A stretch of DNA of 64,000 nt from Microlunatus flavus (GTDB lineage: Bacteria; Actinomycetota; Actinomycetes; Propionibacteriales; Propionibacteriaceae), in the NCBI RefSeq assembly GCF_900110855.1, contig NZ_FOFA01000010.1, forward strand, positions 139,652-203,651, in the 5' to 3' direction. The position numbers and the translations under genes were made by a program. Within the stretch, counting starts at the first letter, position 1. Each line of letters opens with the position of its first letter. Shown one piece after another: positions 44,765 through 52,655 of this stretch. Below the pieces are notes generated by a model. That model was not told where the DNA came from. It did no database searches and saw only the letters and a program-made list of their open reading frames with translations.

Positions 44765-45294
44765 AGCCGCAGTTCAAGAACCACATCCTCGTTGACGCGA
44801 ACATAGCCAAGAGTGCGACGGAGCCCGCTACCAACTCAACGGCGGCAGCATGCCGCAACGTAGCGCGTGTGCTGGAGAAACGGGACTGTCCCGTCGGAAT
44901 TGCCATGACTCCGGTATTACTAGCCGAATGGCGGCGTCACGCTAGTAAAATCATGACTCGATGGCTCGTAGTGATGGAGACTCGAGGGCGCGTTAATCAC
45001 AAGCCCGATAAGCGAGTCGGAAGCGTCCGACGAGATGTAGCGAAAGTCAGGGATGAGGGCATCAAGGAGGCTCTCGAGAAGGACATGCACCTCACGGAAG
45101 CTGCTATAACCTATTCCTGGCCTGTGATATCGCGGGATCATCGGCAGAAGCGTTACCTCAAGTTGCTGCACGAAGGTGGGAACGGGGATGTGGGCCGGAT
45201 ACACTGGGCTAACCCAATTCTTGACGCCGACTGGGAACGTTGGCTGATGGCCGGGTGCGACCAGGTGTACGACTTCCGGTGCCAATCTTTATGA
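44761..45294 (+). CDS. PIN-like nuclease partner of the ABC-type ATPase
   Basis: A 177-residue protein with the spacing of a PIN ribonuclease: Asp13 in ILVDANIAKSA, a Glu in LLAEWRRHASK, and the C-terminal EKDMHLTEAAITYSWPVISRDHR, where D-x-H-L-x-E-A-A and S-R-D supply the later acidic residues. PIN domains cleave RNA with Mg or Mn. It is translationally coupled to the ATPase and shares its AT-rich composition, so the pair is one module. I know no named system with exactly this pair; the PIN assignment is from motif pattern only. Confidence 0.72.
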   Translation: MKPQFKNHILVDANIAKSATEPATNSTAAACRNVARVLEKRDCPVGIAMTPVLLAEWRRHASKIMTRWLVVMETRGRVNHKPDKRVGSVRRDVAKVRDEGIKEALEKDMHLTEAAITYSWPVISRDHRQKRYLKLLHEGGNGDVGRIHWANPILDADWERWLMAGCDQVYDFRCQSL

Positions 45295-45378
45295 ATCTTT
45301 CTTGAAACGTCGGAAGAAGAGCTGGAAATCTGTCTGCGATCGATCTCCGAGCCGGGAGTCCACGGGGAGCCAACGGCG

Positions 45379-45409
45379 CTCCTCTCCGAGCCGCAACGCC
45401 GGAGAGGAG
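45379..45409. terminator. Hairpin between PIN gene and histidine-kinase gene
   Basis: CTCCTCTCCG (45379-45388) pairs exactly with CGGAGAGGAG (45400-45409), loop 11 nt. The rest of 45295-45557 is AT-richer than the chromosome and holds no gene that I can support. Confidence 0.7.
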
Positions 45410-45557
45410 GACTGCGGCAAGTTGTATCAGCGCGATAGCAAGTAAGCTCGACAATCTTTCCTGGGTGAACCAGCGATGGCAACTGCCGGCGGGAAAGGGA
45501 CAGCGAGCCTTCACGCCAGATCGATCGGGACGTATTCGGAGCGGCTGCAGCGGTCAA

Positions 45558-46958
45558 CTAATCGATCAGCGGCAATAGCACAGCACCCGCTGTTCCACCT
45601 GCGCCCGACTGCAGTTCCAGCGTCCCGCCCTGGGCCTCGGTCACGGCCTTGACCACGCTCAGGCCCAAGCCGGCAGTCCGGCCGGGGCCGAGGTTCTTGG
45701 TCGTCACGAACGGTTCGAACGCGCGGTCGACAACCTCGGGGGCGAGCCCGGGTCCAGTGTCCGAGACCCGGAACTCGATGTGGCCATCGACGGCCTCCGT
45801 CCGCACCTGCACTGGCGTTCCGGGCGGAGTGTGAGTTCGCGCGTTCACCACCAGCGCCAGCAACGCCTGCGTCAGCCGGTCCTCGTCGCCCAAAGCGACG
45901 ACCGGCGGGGCGTCGAGGATTTCCACCTCGGCATAGCCGAGGCCCGCGACGCGGTCGCGCAGTGCGTCGATCACGTCGGGTGCGAACACCGGGCCGATCT
46001 CAACGGCCGTCCCGTCCGCACCCGCGTTGAGTGCCGTCAGGTCGTCGACGATGCGCCCGAGCCGATCCAGCTCGCGACGTGCGACCGCCGCAGTGTCGGC
46101 GGCCGTCTGGCCGTCCGCCGGACCGAGGGTCTCGAGCAGCTCGAGGTGACCGCGGGCGACGGCAAGCGGCGTCCGCAGCTCGTGGGAGATTGCGGCGAGG
46201 AGCTCGGTGCGCTTCTGCTCGTCCGCGTGGATGCGGTCGAGCATGCGGTTGAACTCCGCCGCCGTTGCGGCGACCTCGTCCTGGCCACCCGGCTCGGGCA
46301 CCCGGCTGCTGAGGTCTCGCAGGTCGACCGAACGCGCGGCGTCTGCGAGCTCGTGCACCGGCCGGAGCGCTTTGCGCAGCGCGAGCAGCAGCACCACACC
46401 ACCGAGGACGAGGCCCGCGGCGCTGGCCAGCCCAATCCGGACGAACGCCTGCCTCGCCTGGTCCAAGCCCGGCGCGAGCGGCCCGTACACCGACACGACG
46501 GCGACCTGTGCTCCCCGGCTGACGACGGGCGTGCGGAGGACACGCAAAGGTCCGGCCTCCGACGAGACCGTGAGGAGCCGTCCGTCCACCCCGGGCGGCA
46601 GCGCACCCGAACGGTTCAGCTCGACGAGCTCGGGCGGCCCGTCCTGCGTGCTGACGGTGCGTGAACCAAGGGTGATGACGGTCAGGTGCTGCTGGCTGCC
46701 GGGGTGGAGCGCGAGGTACTGCTGAACCGCCCGATCGACCTGAGCCGCATCGGCGGTCCCGTCGGAGCCAGCAGCGGCGGAGAGCTGATCCGGGAGCCCG
46801 AGCGCCAGCGCGCTGACCTCCCGGCGCAGGACGGAGTCGAGGTCCTGGCGCTGCTCCACCCGGATGAGCTGAGCGGTCAGGAGGGCGGCAGCGAGCATCG
46901 TCACGGCCAAGGTGGCGAGTGCGATGGCCGCGATGCGGAGGAACAGCGACCCGCGCAT
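45558..46958 (-). CDS. Sensor histidine kinase
   Basis: A 466-residue membrane kinase: helix 1 (FLRIAAIALATLAVTMLAAALL), an extracytoplasmic domain of about 140 residues, helix 2 (IGLASAAGLVLGGVVLLLALR), HAMP, then HisKA with LAAISHELRTPLAVARGHLELLE and HATPase motifs LVVNARTHTP (N), DTGPGL (G1) and TAGLGLSVVKAV (G2). It autophosphorylates at the His and passes phosphate to the response regulator encoded just upstream. ATG 46958 overlaps the regulator stop by one base (TGATG). Stimulus unknown. Confidence 0.95.
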   Translation of the reverse strand: MRGSLFLRIAAIALATLAVTMLAAALLTAQLIRVEQRQDLDSVLRREVSALALGLPDQLSAAAGSDGTADAAQVDRAVQQYLALHPGSQQHLTVITLGSRTVSTQDGPPELVELNRSGALPPGVDGRLLTVSSEAGPLRVLRTPVVSRGAQVAVVSVYGPLAPGLDQARQAFVRIGLASAAGLVLGGVVLLLALRKALRPVHELADAARSVDLRDLSSRVPEPGGQDEVAATAAEFNRMLDRIHADEQKRTELLAAISHELRTPLAVARGHLELLETLGPADGQTAADTAAVARRELDRLGRIVDDLTALNAGADGTAVEIGPVFAPDVIDALRDRVAGLGYAEVEILDAPPVVALGDEDRLTQALLALVVNARTHTPPGTPVQVRTEAVDGHIEFRVSDTGPGLAPEVVDRAFEPFVTTKNLGPGRTAGLGLSVVKAVTEAQGGTLELQSGAGGTAGAVLLPLID

Positions 46959-47617
46959 CAGGTCACCAGCCGGTAGCCGGCGCGGCGCACGGTCTGGATC
47001 CGGTCCGCGCCGATCTTGCGGCGCAGGTGGCGCACGTAGGTCTCGACCACGTTCGACGCGCCCTCGAAGCCGTAGCCCCACACCTGGTCGAGCAGCTGCG
47101 TCTGCGACAGCACCTGCCCGGGGTGGCGCAGCAGCACCTCCAGCAGCGTGAACTCCCGCGAGGACAGCGTCGCGGTCTTGCCGTCGACGCGCACCTCCCG
47201 CGTGCGGACGTCGAGGGTGAGGCCACCACCTTCGAGGAGCACGGGCGAGGCCTGGTCGGGCCGGCGGAGCTGGACGCGGACGCGGGCCAGCAGCTCGCTG
47301 AAGCTGAACGGCTTGACGACGTAGTCGTTCGCGCCGGCCTCGAGGTTGGTCACGCGGTCGCTGACCGCGCCCTTGGCGGTAAGGACGATGACCGGCAGCG
47401 CGGGGCGTACGGAGCGGAGCCGGGTCAGCACCTGCTCGCCGGGCAGGCCGGGCAGGCCGAGGTCGAGGATGACGAGCTCGACGTCCTCGTGCTGCGCGAG
47501 CTGCAGGCCGCTCAGGCCGTCCGCGGCCACGACGACCGTGAAGCCGGCCGACTCCAGCCCACGGCGGACGAAGTCGGAGATCCCGACCTCGTCCTCGATC
47601 ACGACGACCAGCGCCAC
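46958..47617 (-). CDS. OmpR/PhoB-family response regulator
   Basis: A 219-residue regulator with receiver domain VVVIEDEVGISDFVRRGL (acidic pair E-D), phospho-acceptor Asp in LVILDLGLPGLPG, Thr in VIVLTAKG and Lys in YVVKPFSF, then a winged-helix output domain (SSREFTLLEVLLRHPGQVLS...NVVETYVRHLRRKIG). GTG 47617 has GGGGGAG 5 nt upstream. It is the partner of the following kinase. The PepSY-domain gene precedes it by 29 nt, so the three genes form one operon. Confidence 0.95.
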   Translation of the reverse strand: MALVVVIEDEVGISDFVRRGLESAGFTVVVAADGLSGLQLAQHEDVELVILDLGLPGLPGEQVLTRLRSVRPALPVIVLTAKGAVSDRVTNLEAGANDYVVKPFSFSELLARVRVQLRRPDQASPVLLEGGGLTLDVRTREVRVDGKTATLSSREFTLLEVLLRHPGQVLSQTQLLDQVWGYGFEGASNVVETYVRHLRRKIGADRIQTVRRAGYRLVT

Positions 47618-47646
47618 GCCTGCTCCCCCGTCCCGGTCTCGCGCAC

Positions 47647-48357
47647 TCAGTCGCGCCGCTGGTCGAGGACGGTGCCGTCGGCGGCGAGCAGCACGTTGTG
47701 CTCGGCGCCCTGGGCGTCGACCACCGTGGCTTCCCAGGCGACGTTCCCGGCGCGTACGCGCTCGAGCTCGGTCACCCGCGAGCCCGGTCCGACCGCGTCG
47801 ATCGCGTTGGCGCGGACGACGTCGGCGGACACCCCGGCGGTGTCGGTGGCCGGGGGCTGCCAGGGCGGCGTACCGCCGGCGCTGTCGCGGTAGGTGAGGT
47901 CGTTGAGCACGAAGACGTCGGCGTCGTCGCCGTCCTCGTCGAGGCGGACGTTGGCGACGACCTCCTGGCCGACGAGGCCCTCGAGCTCGGCGAGGAGAGG
48001 TTCGGTGGAACCGTCCCCGTCGAAGTCGGCCGTAGCCGGCGCGGTGATCACCCAGGCGTCGGGCCCGAAGTCGAGCTCGACGTTGTCGAGGACGAACTCG
48101 GCGGTGTCGCCTCCTCGCTCGAGGACGCCGCTCAGGCGGGTGAGCGCCTGGACCTGCTCCTGGGTGGGACCTCCAGCGGCACCGGTGACCGGCGGTGCGG
48201 CGCTGACCTCGTCGACGACGACGGGAGCGACGGCCTCGGACGGGTCCGGCCGGGTCAGCAGCCACACGAGGACGGCCAGTACGGCGACGCCGAGCGCGAC
48301 CAGGGCGGCCGTGGTCAGGCGGCGCCGGGTCGGCCGGGTGGTCGTGGCGGTGGGCAT
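47647..48357 (-). CDS. Membrane-anchored PepSY-like protein
   Basis: A 236-residue protein with one N-terminal helix (TTAALVALGVAVLAVLVWLL) and a mostly acidic extracytoplasmic part. The middle repeats 'VLDNVELDFGPDAWVITAPATA', read here only in part, are followed by a C-terminal PepSY-like unit: VVRANAIDAVGPGSRVTELE, then WEATVVDAQGAEHNVLLAADG. Proteins of this type often accompany two-component systems as accessory sensors. ATG 48357 has AGGAGG 5-6 nt upstream. Start and membrane topology are clear; function is inferred from context. Confidence 0.75.
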   Translation of the reverse strand: MPTATTTRPTRRRLTTAALVALGVAVLAVLVWLLTRPDPSEAVAPVVVDEVSAAPPVTGAAGGPTQEQVQALTRLSGVLERGGDTAEFVLDNVELDFGPDAWVITAPATADFDGDGSTEPLLAELEGLVGQEVVANVRLDEDGDDADVFVLNDLTYRDSAGGTPPWQPPATDTAGVSADVVRANAIDAVGPGSRVTELERVRAGNVAWEATVVDAQGAEHNVLLAADGTVLDQRRD

Positions 48358-48440
48358 CGGTTCCTCCTCGTGAGGGTTCATTGTCCGGGTTCGCACCAGC
48401 GGGACCGTCACGCCGACGGCCCCGCCCATGCGACGCGCTG

Positions 48441-48501
48441 CCCTTCGACAGGCTCAGGGCGCGTCGACAGGCTCAGAGAGCGTCGACAGGCTCAGGGAGC
48501 G
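48441..48501. repeat. 19-bp tandem array of the intergenic repeat core
   Basis: TCGACAGGCTCAGGG-like units begin at 48445, 48464 and 48483, an exact 19-bp period, followed by a partial GGGCTCAG at 48503. It lies between the PepSY and RTX-repeat genes. Confidence 0.85.
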
Positions 48502-48506
48502 CGGGC

Positions 48507-49151
48507 TCAGTCGTCGTCGCCGCGGTACTGGCGCTCCCAGCGGTCCTCGACCCGGTCGGACGCGCTGCCCTGGCGCGTGATGTCGTCGCCGGCGCCGCCG
48601 GAGAGCTTGTCGCTGGCGCCGTTGCCCTCGAGCAGGTCGTTGCCGGCCTTGCCGTAGAGGCGGTCCTTGCCGCTGTCGCCCTCGAGGCGGTCGTTGCCGG
48701 TGTAGCCGTCGAGCAGGTCGTTGCCGCTGCCGCCCTCGAGGTCGTCGTCGCCGGAGGAGCCGAAGACGCGGTCGTTGCCCGAGCCGCCGTCGATCTCGTC
48801 GTTGCCGGTGCTGCCCTGCAGCCAGTCGTTCCCGGAGCCGCCGTCGATCTCGTCGTCGCCGGCGTTGCCGCAGATGGTGTCGTTGCCGCCGTTGCCGTCG
48901 ATCTCGTCGTGGCCGCCGAGGCCGACGATGACGTCGTCGCCGCTCGTGCCCTCGATGTCGTCGGAACGCTCGGTGCCGACGATCGTGGCGACCTTGCCGT
49001 TGCAGGTGTACGTCGCGGCCAAGGCGGAGGTCGGGACGGCGAAGGCGAGGCCGACCGCGGTGAGCAGGCCCGCGCCGGTCAGGGCGGTGACGCGCTTGAG
49101 CGAGCCAAGACGAGGGCTGAAGCGGGAGGCGAAGGGGGCGGTGACGGACAT
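48507..49151 (-). CDS. Secreted RTX (hemolysin-type calcium-binding repeat) protein
   Basis: A 214-residue protein with a signal peptide (ALTGAGLLTAVGLAFAVPTSALA, cleavage near residue 45), Cys50 and then about 14 tandem nonapeptides of the GGxGNDxUx type (for example GGSGNDWLQ, GGSGNDRVF, GNAGDDEID). These fold as a calcium-loaded beta-roll. There is no catalytic or adhesin domain, so it is a bare beta-roll with an acidic tail (RQYRGDDD). Secretion is by the N-terminal signal and not by a C-terminal type I signal. Confidence 0.92.
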   Translation of the reverse strand: MSVTAPFASRFSPRLGSLKRVTALTGAGLLTAVGLAFAVPTSALAATYTCNGKVATIVGTERSDDIEGTSGDDVIVGLGGHDEIDGNGGNDTICGNAGDDEIDGGSGNDWLQGSTGNDEIDGGSGNDRVFGSSGDDDLEGGSGNDLLDGYTGNDRLEGDSGKDRLYGKAGNDLLEGNGASDKLSGGAGDDITRQGSASDRVEDRWERQYRGDDD

Positions 49152-49223
49152 GGCGGCTGCTCCTGAGGTTCTCGGTCGGTCTCTCCGACGTCCCCTACTT
49201 CATCGAGCAGCGCTGACGCGTCC

Positions 49224-49249
49224 CTGTCACGAAGATGACAGTCCTGTCA
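49224..49249. promoter_or_regulatory. CTGTCA inverted repeat upstream of the RTX gene
   Basis: CTGTCA (49224-49229) and TGACAG (49236-49241) are a perfect 6-6-6 inverted repeat, with a further CTGTCA at 49244-49249 that gives a 20-bp direct spacing. It lies between the divergent RTX and DUF6884 genes and may bind a regulator, possibly the nearby OmpR-type protein. Confidence 0.35.
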
Positions 49250-49318
49250 GGTGGCGCCGCGGTTGATCCAGCACCATCGACCCTGGCGCTCTCGTCCGGC
49301 CAGGGCCACACTCATCGG

Positions 49319-50616
49319 ATGGCCGACTGGTCGCCGCTTCGCGAGCGGCTGAGATCGATCGACGACGAAGTCACGATGAGCTGGCAGGAGCTCGACGAGC
49401 TGGTGGGAGGACTCCCTCCCTCCGCCTACGAGCACCGCGCCTTCTGGGGAGGAAAGCGCTCTGGGTGGTCCGGCTTCAGTGCGAGCCAGGTTCAGGTCGG
49501 GAGGTCTGTGACCTTCCTACGGCGGACGGACGACTCGTCCGGCACACCAGCAATTCAGCGCGCCGCGCCTGACCTACAAACTCGTTCTGGCGACGTCGTA
49601 CTCGTCGGCTGCGTCAAGAGCAAGCTCGACCATCCCGCAGCGGCTCGCGATCTCTACACCTCGACGCTCTTTCGCAAGGCGCGTGCCCATGCCGAAGGGC
49701 TGGGCAAGCCGTGGTTCATCCTCTCGGCCGAACACGGCCTCATCGATCCCGACACCACCATTGCGCCCTACGACCTCCGACTGGCGAATACCTCGCTCTC
49801 CTACCGTCAGCGGTGGGGCACGCAAGTGGTGGAGCGCCTCAGCAGTGTCCTGGGGCCGCTTGACCGACTCGTCGTCGAGGTTCATGCCGGCCGCGCGTAC
49901 GTGGACGCTGTTCGGGGACCATTGACCGCTAGGGGCGTCGCAGTCCTCGATCCTCTGCTGGGGCTTCGGCAAGGTGAACGTCAGCAGTGGTACAGGCGCA
50001 TGGCTGCCAAGAAACCCGAGCACCCGGCGGTCGACTTCGAGGCGCTGATCACTCAACTCGCCGACCGCGGACGAGCACGACGGCCTAGCGAGCTGGATCG
50101 GAAGCACCTGTTGGTCCCCGGGCTCTACAGCTGGTGGGTCGACGACACTGGCGCTGCCGACCTCGAGGGCGGACTACGTCATCCCGTGCATGCAGGGCTC
50201 ATCTACATCGGACTCGCGGGGGCGGCGAAGAACACGCTCTGGGGTCGGCTCGTGGGGATGCACCTCGGCAAGAGGCACTCCTTCTCGACCTTGCGTCGCA
50301 CTCTTGGCGCAGTGCTCGCCGAGCTGCGCGGCGACCCCGCGATCGACGAGCCGGCGCTCACGGCCTGGATGCACGACCACTCCGGGTGGTCGCACTGCCC
50401 GTGGCCGACCCAGCAACGTTGGACGCAGCCGAGACGGCCGTCCTTGAACAGCTGGATCCTCCGCTCAACCTGGCGAAGATGAGCAGGACCCCGCTTCGAG
50501 CTCGACTGACCGAGCTCCGCAAGCGCTACTCGACCTCGCTGTACCTAGCCCACCCAGAGGCAATCCGCTGGTCGAGAGCGGGTGGAAGTAGTCGGCGGCA
50601 TCTCAGAGGGGATTGA
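49319..50616 (+). pseudogene. DUF7662-DUF6884-GIY-YIG protein, frameshifted near its 3' end
   Basis: The frame from ATG 49319 encodes a DUF7662-like N-terminus (LRERLRSIDDEVTMSWQELD...LPPSAYEHRAFWG), a DUF6884 domain (VLVGCVKSKLDHPAAARDLY, then WFILSAEHGLIDPDTTIAPYD) and a GIY-YIG-like nuclease region (LYSWWVDDTG, LIYIGLAGAAKNTLWGRL). After WMHDH at 50380 it enters a nonsense tail. The next frame continues sensibly with LRVVALPVADPATLDAAETA and AVLEQLDPPLNLAK to a stop at 50616. One missing C at 50380/50381 explains this. It is either a real recent mutation or a sequencing error. Base composition is slightly lower than the core genome. Confidence 0.8.
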
Positions 50617-50983
50617 TCCGGTCGGCGATCCACGCCTCGATCTGGTCCAACTCCAGATGGTCAGCCGTGACCGCGAGGACGAACCGCTCTGCCTCGTCCA
50701 CGGAGCCGTACACCAGGTCGACGTCGTTGATGCGCAGAAACGCGACCATTGAGGTCCAGGCGAGCCGCTTGTTGCCGTCGACCAACGTGTGGTTGCGGGC
50801 CAACGACTCGATCAGCGCGGCGGCCTTCCTGGCAAGGCTCGGGTAGGCGTCGTCTCCGAAGACCGACATCGCCGGTCGTGCAAGGGCTGAGGCAAGCAGT
50901 CCAGGATCGGCCACTTTCACGTCATCACCTACTGCGGCCTGCGCAATGATCATGGCCTGCCGGAGGGAAAGGTACCTGATCAT
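50603..50983 (-). CDS. doc: Doc-type (Fic superfamily) toxin
   Basis: A 126-residue death-on-curing protein. The Fic-like active loop is HTLVDGNKRLAW, the short Doc form H-x-x-x-(D/N)-G-N-K-R, followed by the conserved helix TSMVAFLRIN. Doc phosphorylates EF-Tu and stops translation. The gene lies 61 nt downstream of a ribbon-helix-helix antitoxin on the same strand. Its stop overlaps the true end of the convergent frameshifted gene by 14 bp. Confidence 0.92.
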   Translation of the reverse strand: MIRYLSLRQAMIIAQAAVGDDVKVADPGLLASALARPAMSVFGDDAYPSLARKAAALIESLARNHTLVDGNKRLAWTSMVAFLRINDVDLVYGSVDEAERFVLAVTADHLELDQIEAWIADRINPL

Positions 50984-51044
50984 TCGCGCTCACCAATGGC
51001 GAGGAAGCGGAGGGCAGCAGCAGACGCGATCAGGCGTGGACACG

Positions 51045-51242
51045 TCACTGCGCGAGTCGGTCGAGCAGCTCCCGATCGCGGTCGACGATGGATGCCACCA
51101 TCGTGCGGAACTGCGCATCCTCGTCAGTGGTGTAGCGGTTGATCGCCGCGCGCGCCACGTCCTGCATCGAGCGGCCCTCCTCAGCGGCCTTGCGGCGGAG
51201 CGCCTCGGTCTCGTCGTCGGTGAGCCTCAACGTCATCGCCAT
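51045..51242 (-). CDS. Ribbon-helix-helix antitoxin
   Basis: A 65-residue protein opening MAMTLRLTDDETEALRRKAAEEGRS, the beta-strand/helix/helix pattern of RHH repressors, followed by a C-terminal segment that would neutralise the Doc toxin. TACCAT (minus strand, 51255-51250) lies 7 nt before the ATG, so the mRNA is probably leaderless, and a palindrome covers this -10 box. Doc is more often paired with a Phd-fold antitoxin; RHH partners are known in actinobacteria. Confidence 0.88.
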   Translation of the reverse strand: MAMTLRLTDDETEALRRKAAEEGRSMQDVARAAINRYTTDEDAQFRTMVASIVDRDRELLDRLAQ

Positions 51243-51251
51243 GCAGTCGAT

Positions 51252-51267
51252 GGTATCGCGTGATACC
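51252..51267. promoter_or_regulatory. Autoregulatory operator of the toxin-antitoxin operon
   Basis: GGTATC (51252-51257) and GATACC (51262-51267) form a perfect inverted repeat with a 4-bp centre, overlapping the -10 box of the antitoxin gene. RHH antitoxins usually repress from such a site. Confidence 0.7.
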
Positions 51268-51378
51268 GCTGGGTCTTCGGGTAGCTCGGGGGAGATCTGG
51301 TCAGCGTGGCCGTCTCGTCGCTACCGTGCGAGTGACGTCATCTCGGCCGTCATCCTCAACAGCCGCTGGAGGAGCCCC

Positions 51379-51690
51379 ATGCCCACCAAGATCACCGTCC
51401 TGTTCGACAACCCGAGCGACCCGGAGGCGTTCGAGGAGGGCTACCGCGGCCACCTCGACCTCGCTCGCGCGCTGCCCGGTCTGCAGCGGCTTGAGGCGGC
51501 GAAGGTGTGGCCGAAGGAGGACGGCTCGCCGACGCCGGCGTACCGGATCGTCGACCTCTACTTCACCGACTACGACGCGGCCAGCGCGGCGGTGACGACG
51601 CCCGAGGCGGGCGCGTGGTTCGGGGACGTGCAGCGGCTCGGGACGGCCGGGTTCAAGGCGATCTTCTTCGACGTCGAGGAGTCGTCCTAG
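51379..51690 (+). CDS. EthD-domain protein
   Basis: A 103-residue ferredoxin-like alpha/beta-barrel protein: KITVLFDNPSDPEAFEEGYRGHLDLARALPGL, then PAYRIVDLYFTDYDAASAAV. EthD proteins are small accessory or catalytic subunits in degradation pathways. GGAGGAG sits 4-5 nt before the ATG. The stop TAG is shared back to back with the convergent LLM gene, the palindrome CTAG serving both strands. Confidence 0.88.
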   Translation: MPTKITVLFDNPSDPEAFEEGYRGHLDLARALPGLQRLEAAKVWPKEDGSPTPAYRIVDLYFTDYDAASAAVTTPEAGAWFGDVQRLGTAGFKAIFFDVEESS

Positions 51691-52574
51691 GCGGAGGCGC
51701 TCGTCGGGACCAGGGCCCGCAGCCGGCCGAGCTGCTCGAGCATGACGGGCAGGTCCGGGACGCCGCCATGGTCCTGGTCCATGAAGTCGACGACCAGCTC
51801 GTCGACGCCGGCGGCCGCGTACCGCTCGAGCTTGTCAGTGATCATCGCCTCGGGACCGATGAGCCCGCGGCCGGCGTGCTCGGCGGTGCCGCCGTCGTCG
51901 ATCAGGAGCTCGACGCGCAGGCTCACGGAGAAGTTCGGCCGACCGCTCGCCCCGCGGGTCGCGGCGACGTGGCGCGGCACCTCGTCCGGCTCGAGCCAGA
52001 CGCCGTGCCAGCCGTCGCCCCATCGGGCCGCGCGACGCAGGGCCGCGGGGGCGTGGCCGCCGAGCAGGAGCGGGAGCGGCGTCTCGACCGCGGGGGCGAA
52101 GGGCACGGGCGGGAAGCCGTCGGGCGGTTCGCGGTCCGACCCGGAACCACCGCCGAGCAGGTAGGTCAGCACGCCCAGGTGGTGCTCCATGACGGCGGCC
52201 CGTCCGGCGAAGTCCGCGCCGACGACGCCGAACTCCTCCTCCAGCCACCCGACGCCGACGCCGAGCCGGAACCGTCGGCCGCTGAGCACGTGCAGCGTTG
52301 CCGCCTGCTTGGCGAGCAGGACCGGATCGTGCAGCGGCAGGATCAGGACGGACGTGCCGAGCCGTACGCGCTCGGTGACGGCGGCGACGTGGGCGAGCGT
52401 GGTGAGGGCGTCGAACGTCTGCCCGAAGGGGTCGAACAGGTCGGCGGGCACGACCAGGTGCTCCGAGACCCAGAGCGAGTCGTAGCCGAGCTCCTCGGCC
52501 GCCGTCGCGAGCGTCACCGTGTCCGTCCGCGTGGCGTGCCGGCCGAACGTCGGCAGCGCGAAGCCCAGGTCCAC
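51687..52574 (-). CDS. F420-dependent LLM-class oxidoreductase
   Basis: A 295-residue luciferase-like TIM barrel, opening VDLGFALPTFG, with DSLWVSEHLV, RVRLGTSVLILPLHDPVLLAKQAATLHVLSGRRFRLGVGVGW and a C-terminal AAAGVDELVVDF. This matches the TIGR03619-type F420-dependent group common in actinobacteria. It probably reduces or oxidises an unknown substrate with coenzyme F420. GTG 52574 has GGAGG 6-7 nt upstream. The next gene on the other strand diverges from it. Confidence 0.92.
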   Translation of the reverse strand: MDLGFALPTFGRHATRTDTVTLATAAEELGYDSLWVSEHLVVPADLFDPFGQTFDALTTLAHVAAVTERVRLGTSVLILPLHDPVLLAKQAATLHVLSGRRFRLGVGVGWLEEEFGVVGADFAGRAAVMEHHLGVLTYLLGGGSGSDREPPDGFPPVPFAPAVETPLPLLLGGHAPAALRRAARWGDGWHGVWLEPDEVPRHVAATRGASGRPNFSVSLRVELLIDDGGTAEHAGRGLIGPEAMITDKLERYAAAGVDELVVDFMDQDHGGVPDLPVMLEQLGRLRALVPTSASA

Positions 52575-52655
52575 CGTGCACCTCCTCGCTCCCCCGCACG
52601 GTAACGGCCTCGCGGGCGTGCTGCCAGGATCAGCCTCGACGACGGAGGGCGGACG

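Noticed and set aside
43151..45557. Integrative element with att sites at tRNA-Thr
   Set aside because: The island follows a tRNA, but I found no integrase and no direct repeat of the tRNA 3' end at the right edge, so I call only an AT-rich transferred region.
45153..45557. Minus-strand open frame of 134 codons over the PIN gene end
   Set aside because: It overlaps the PIN gene antisense, has an odd composition, no ribosome-binding site and no recognisable domain.
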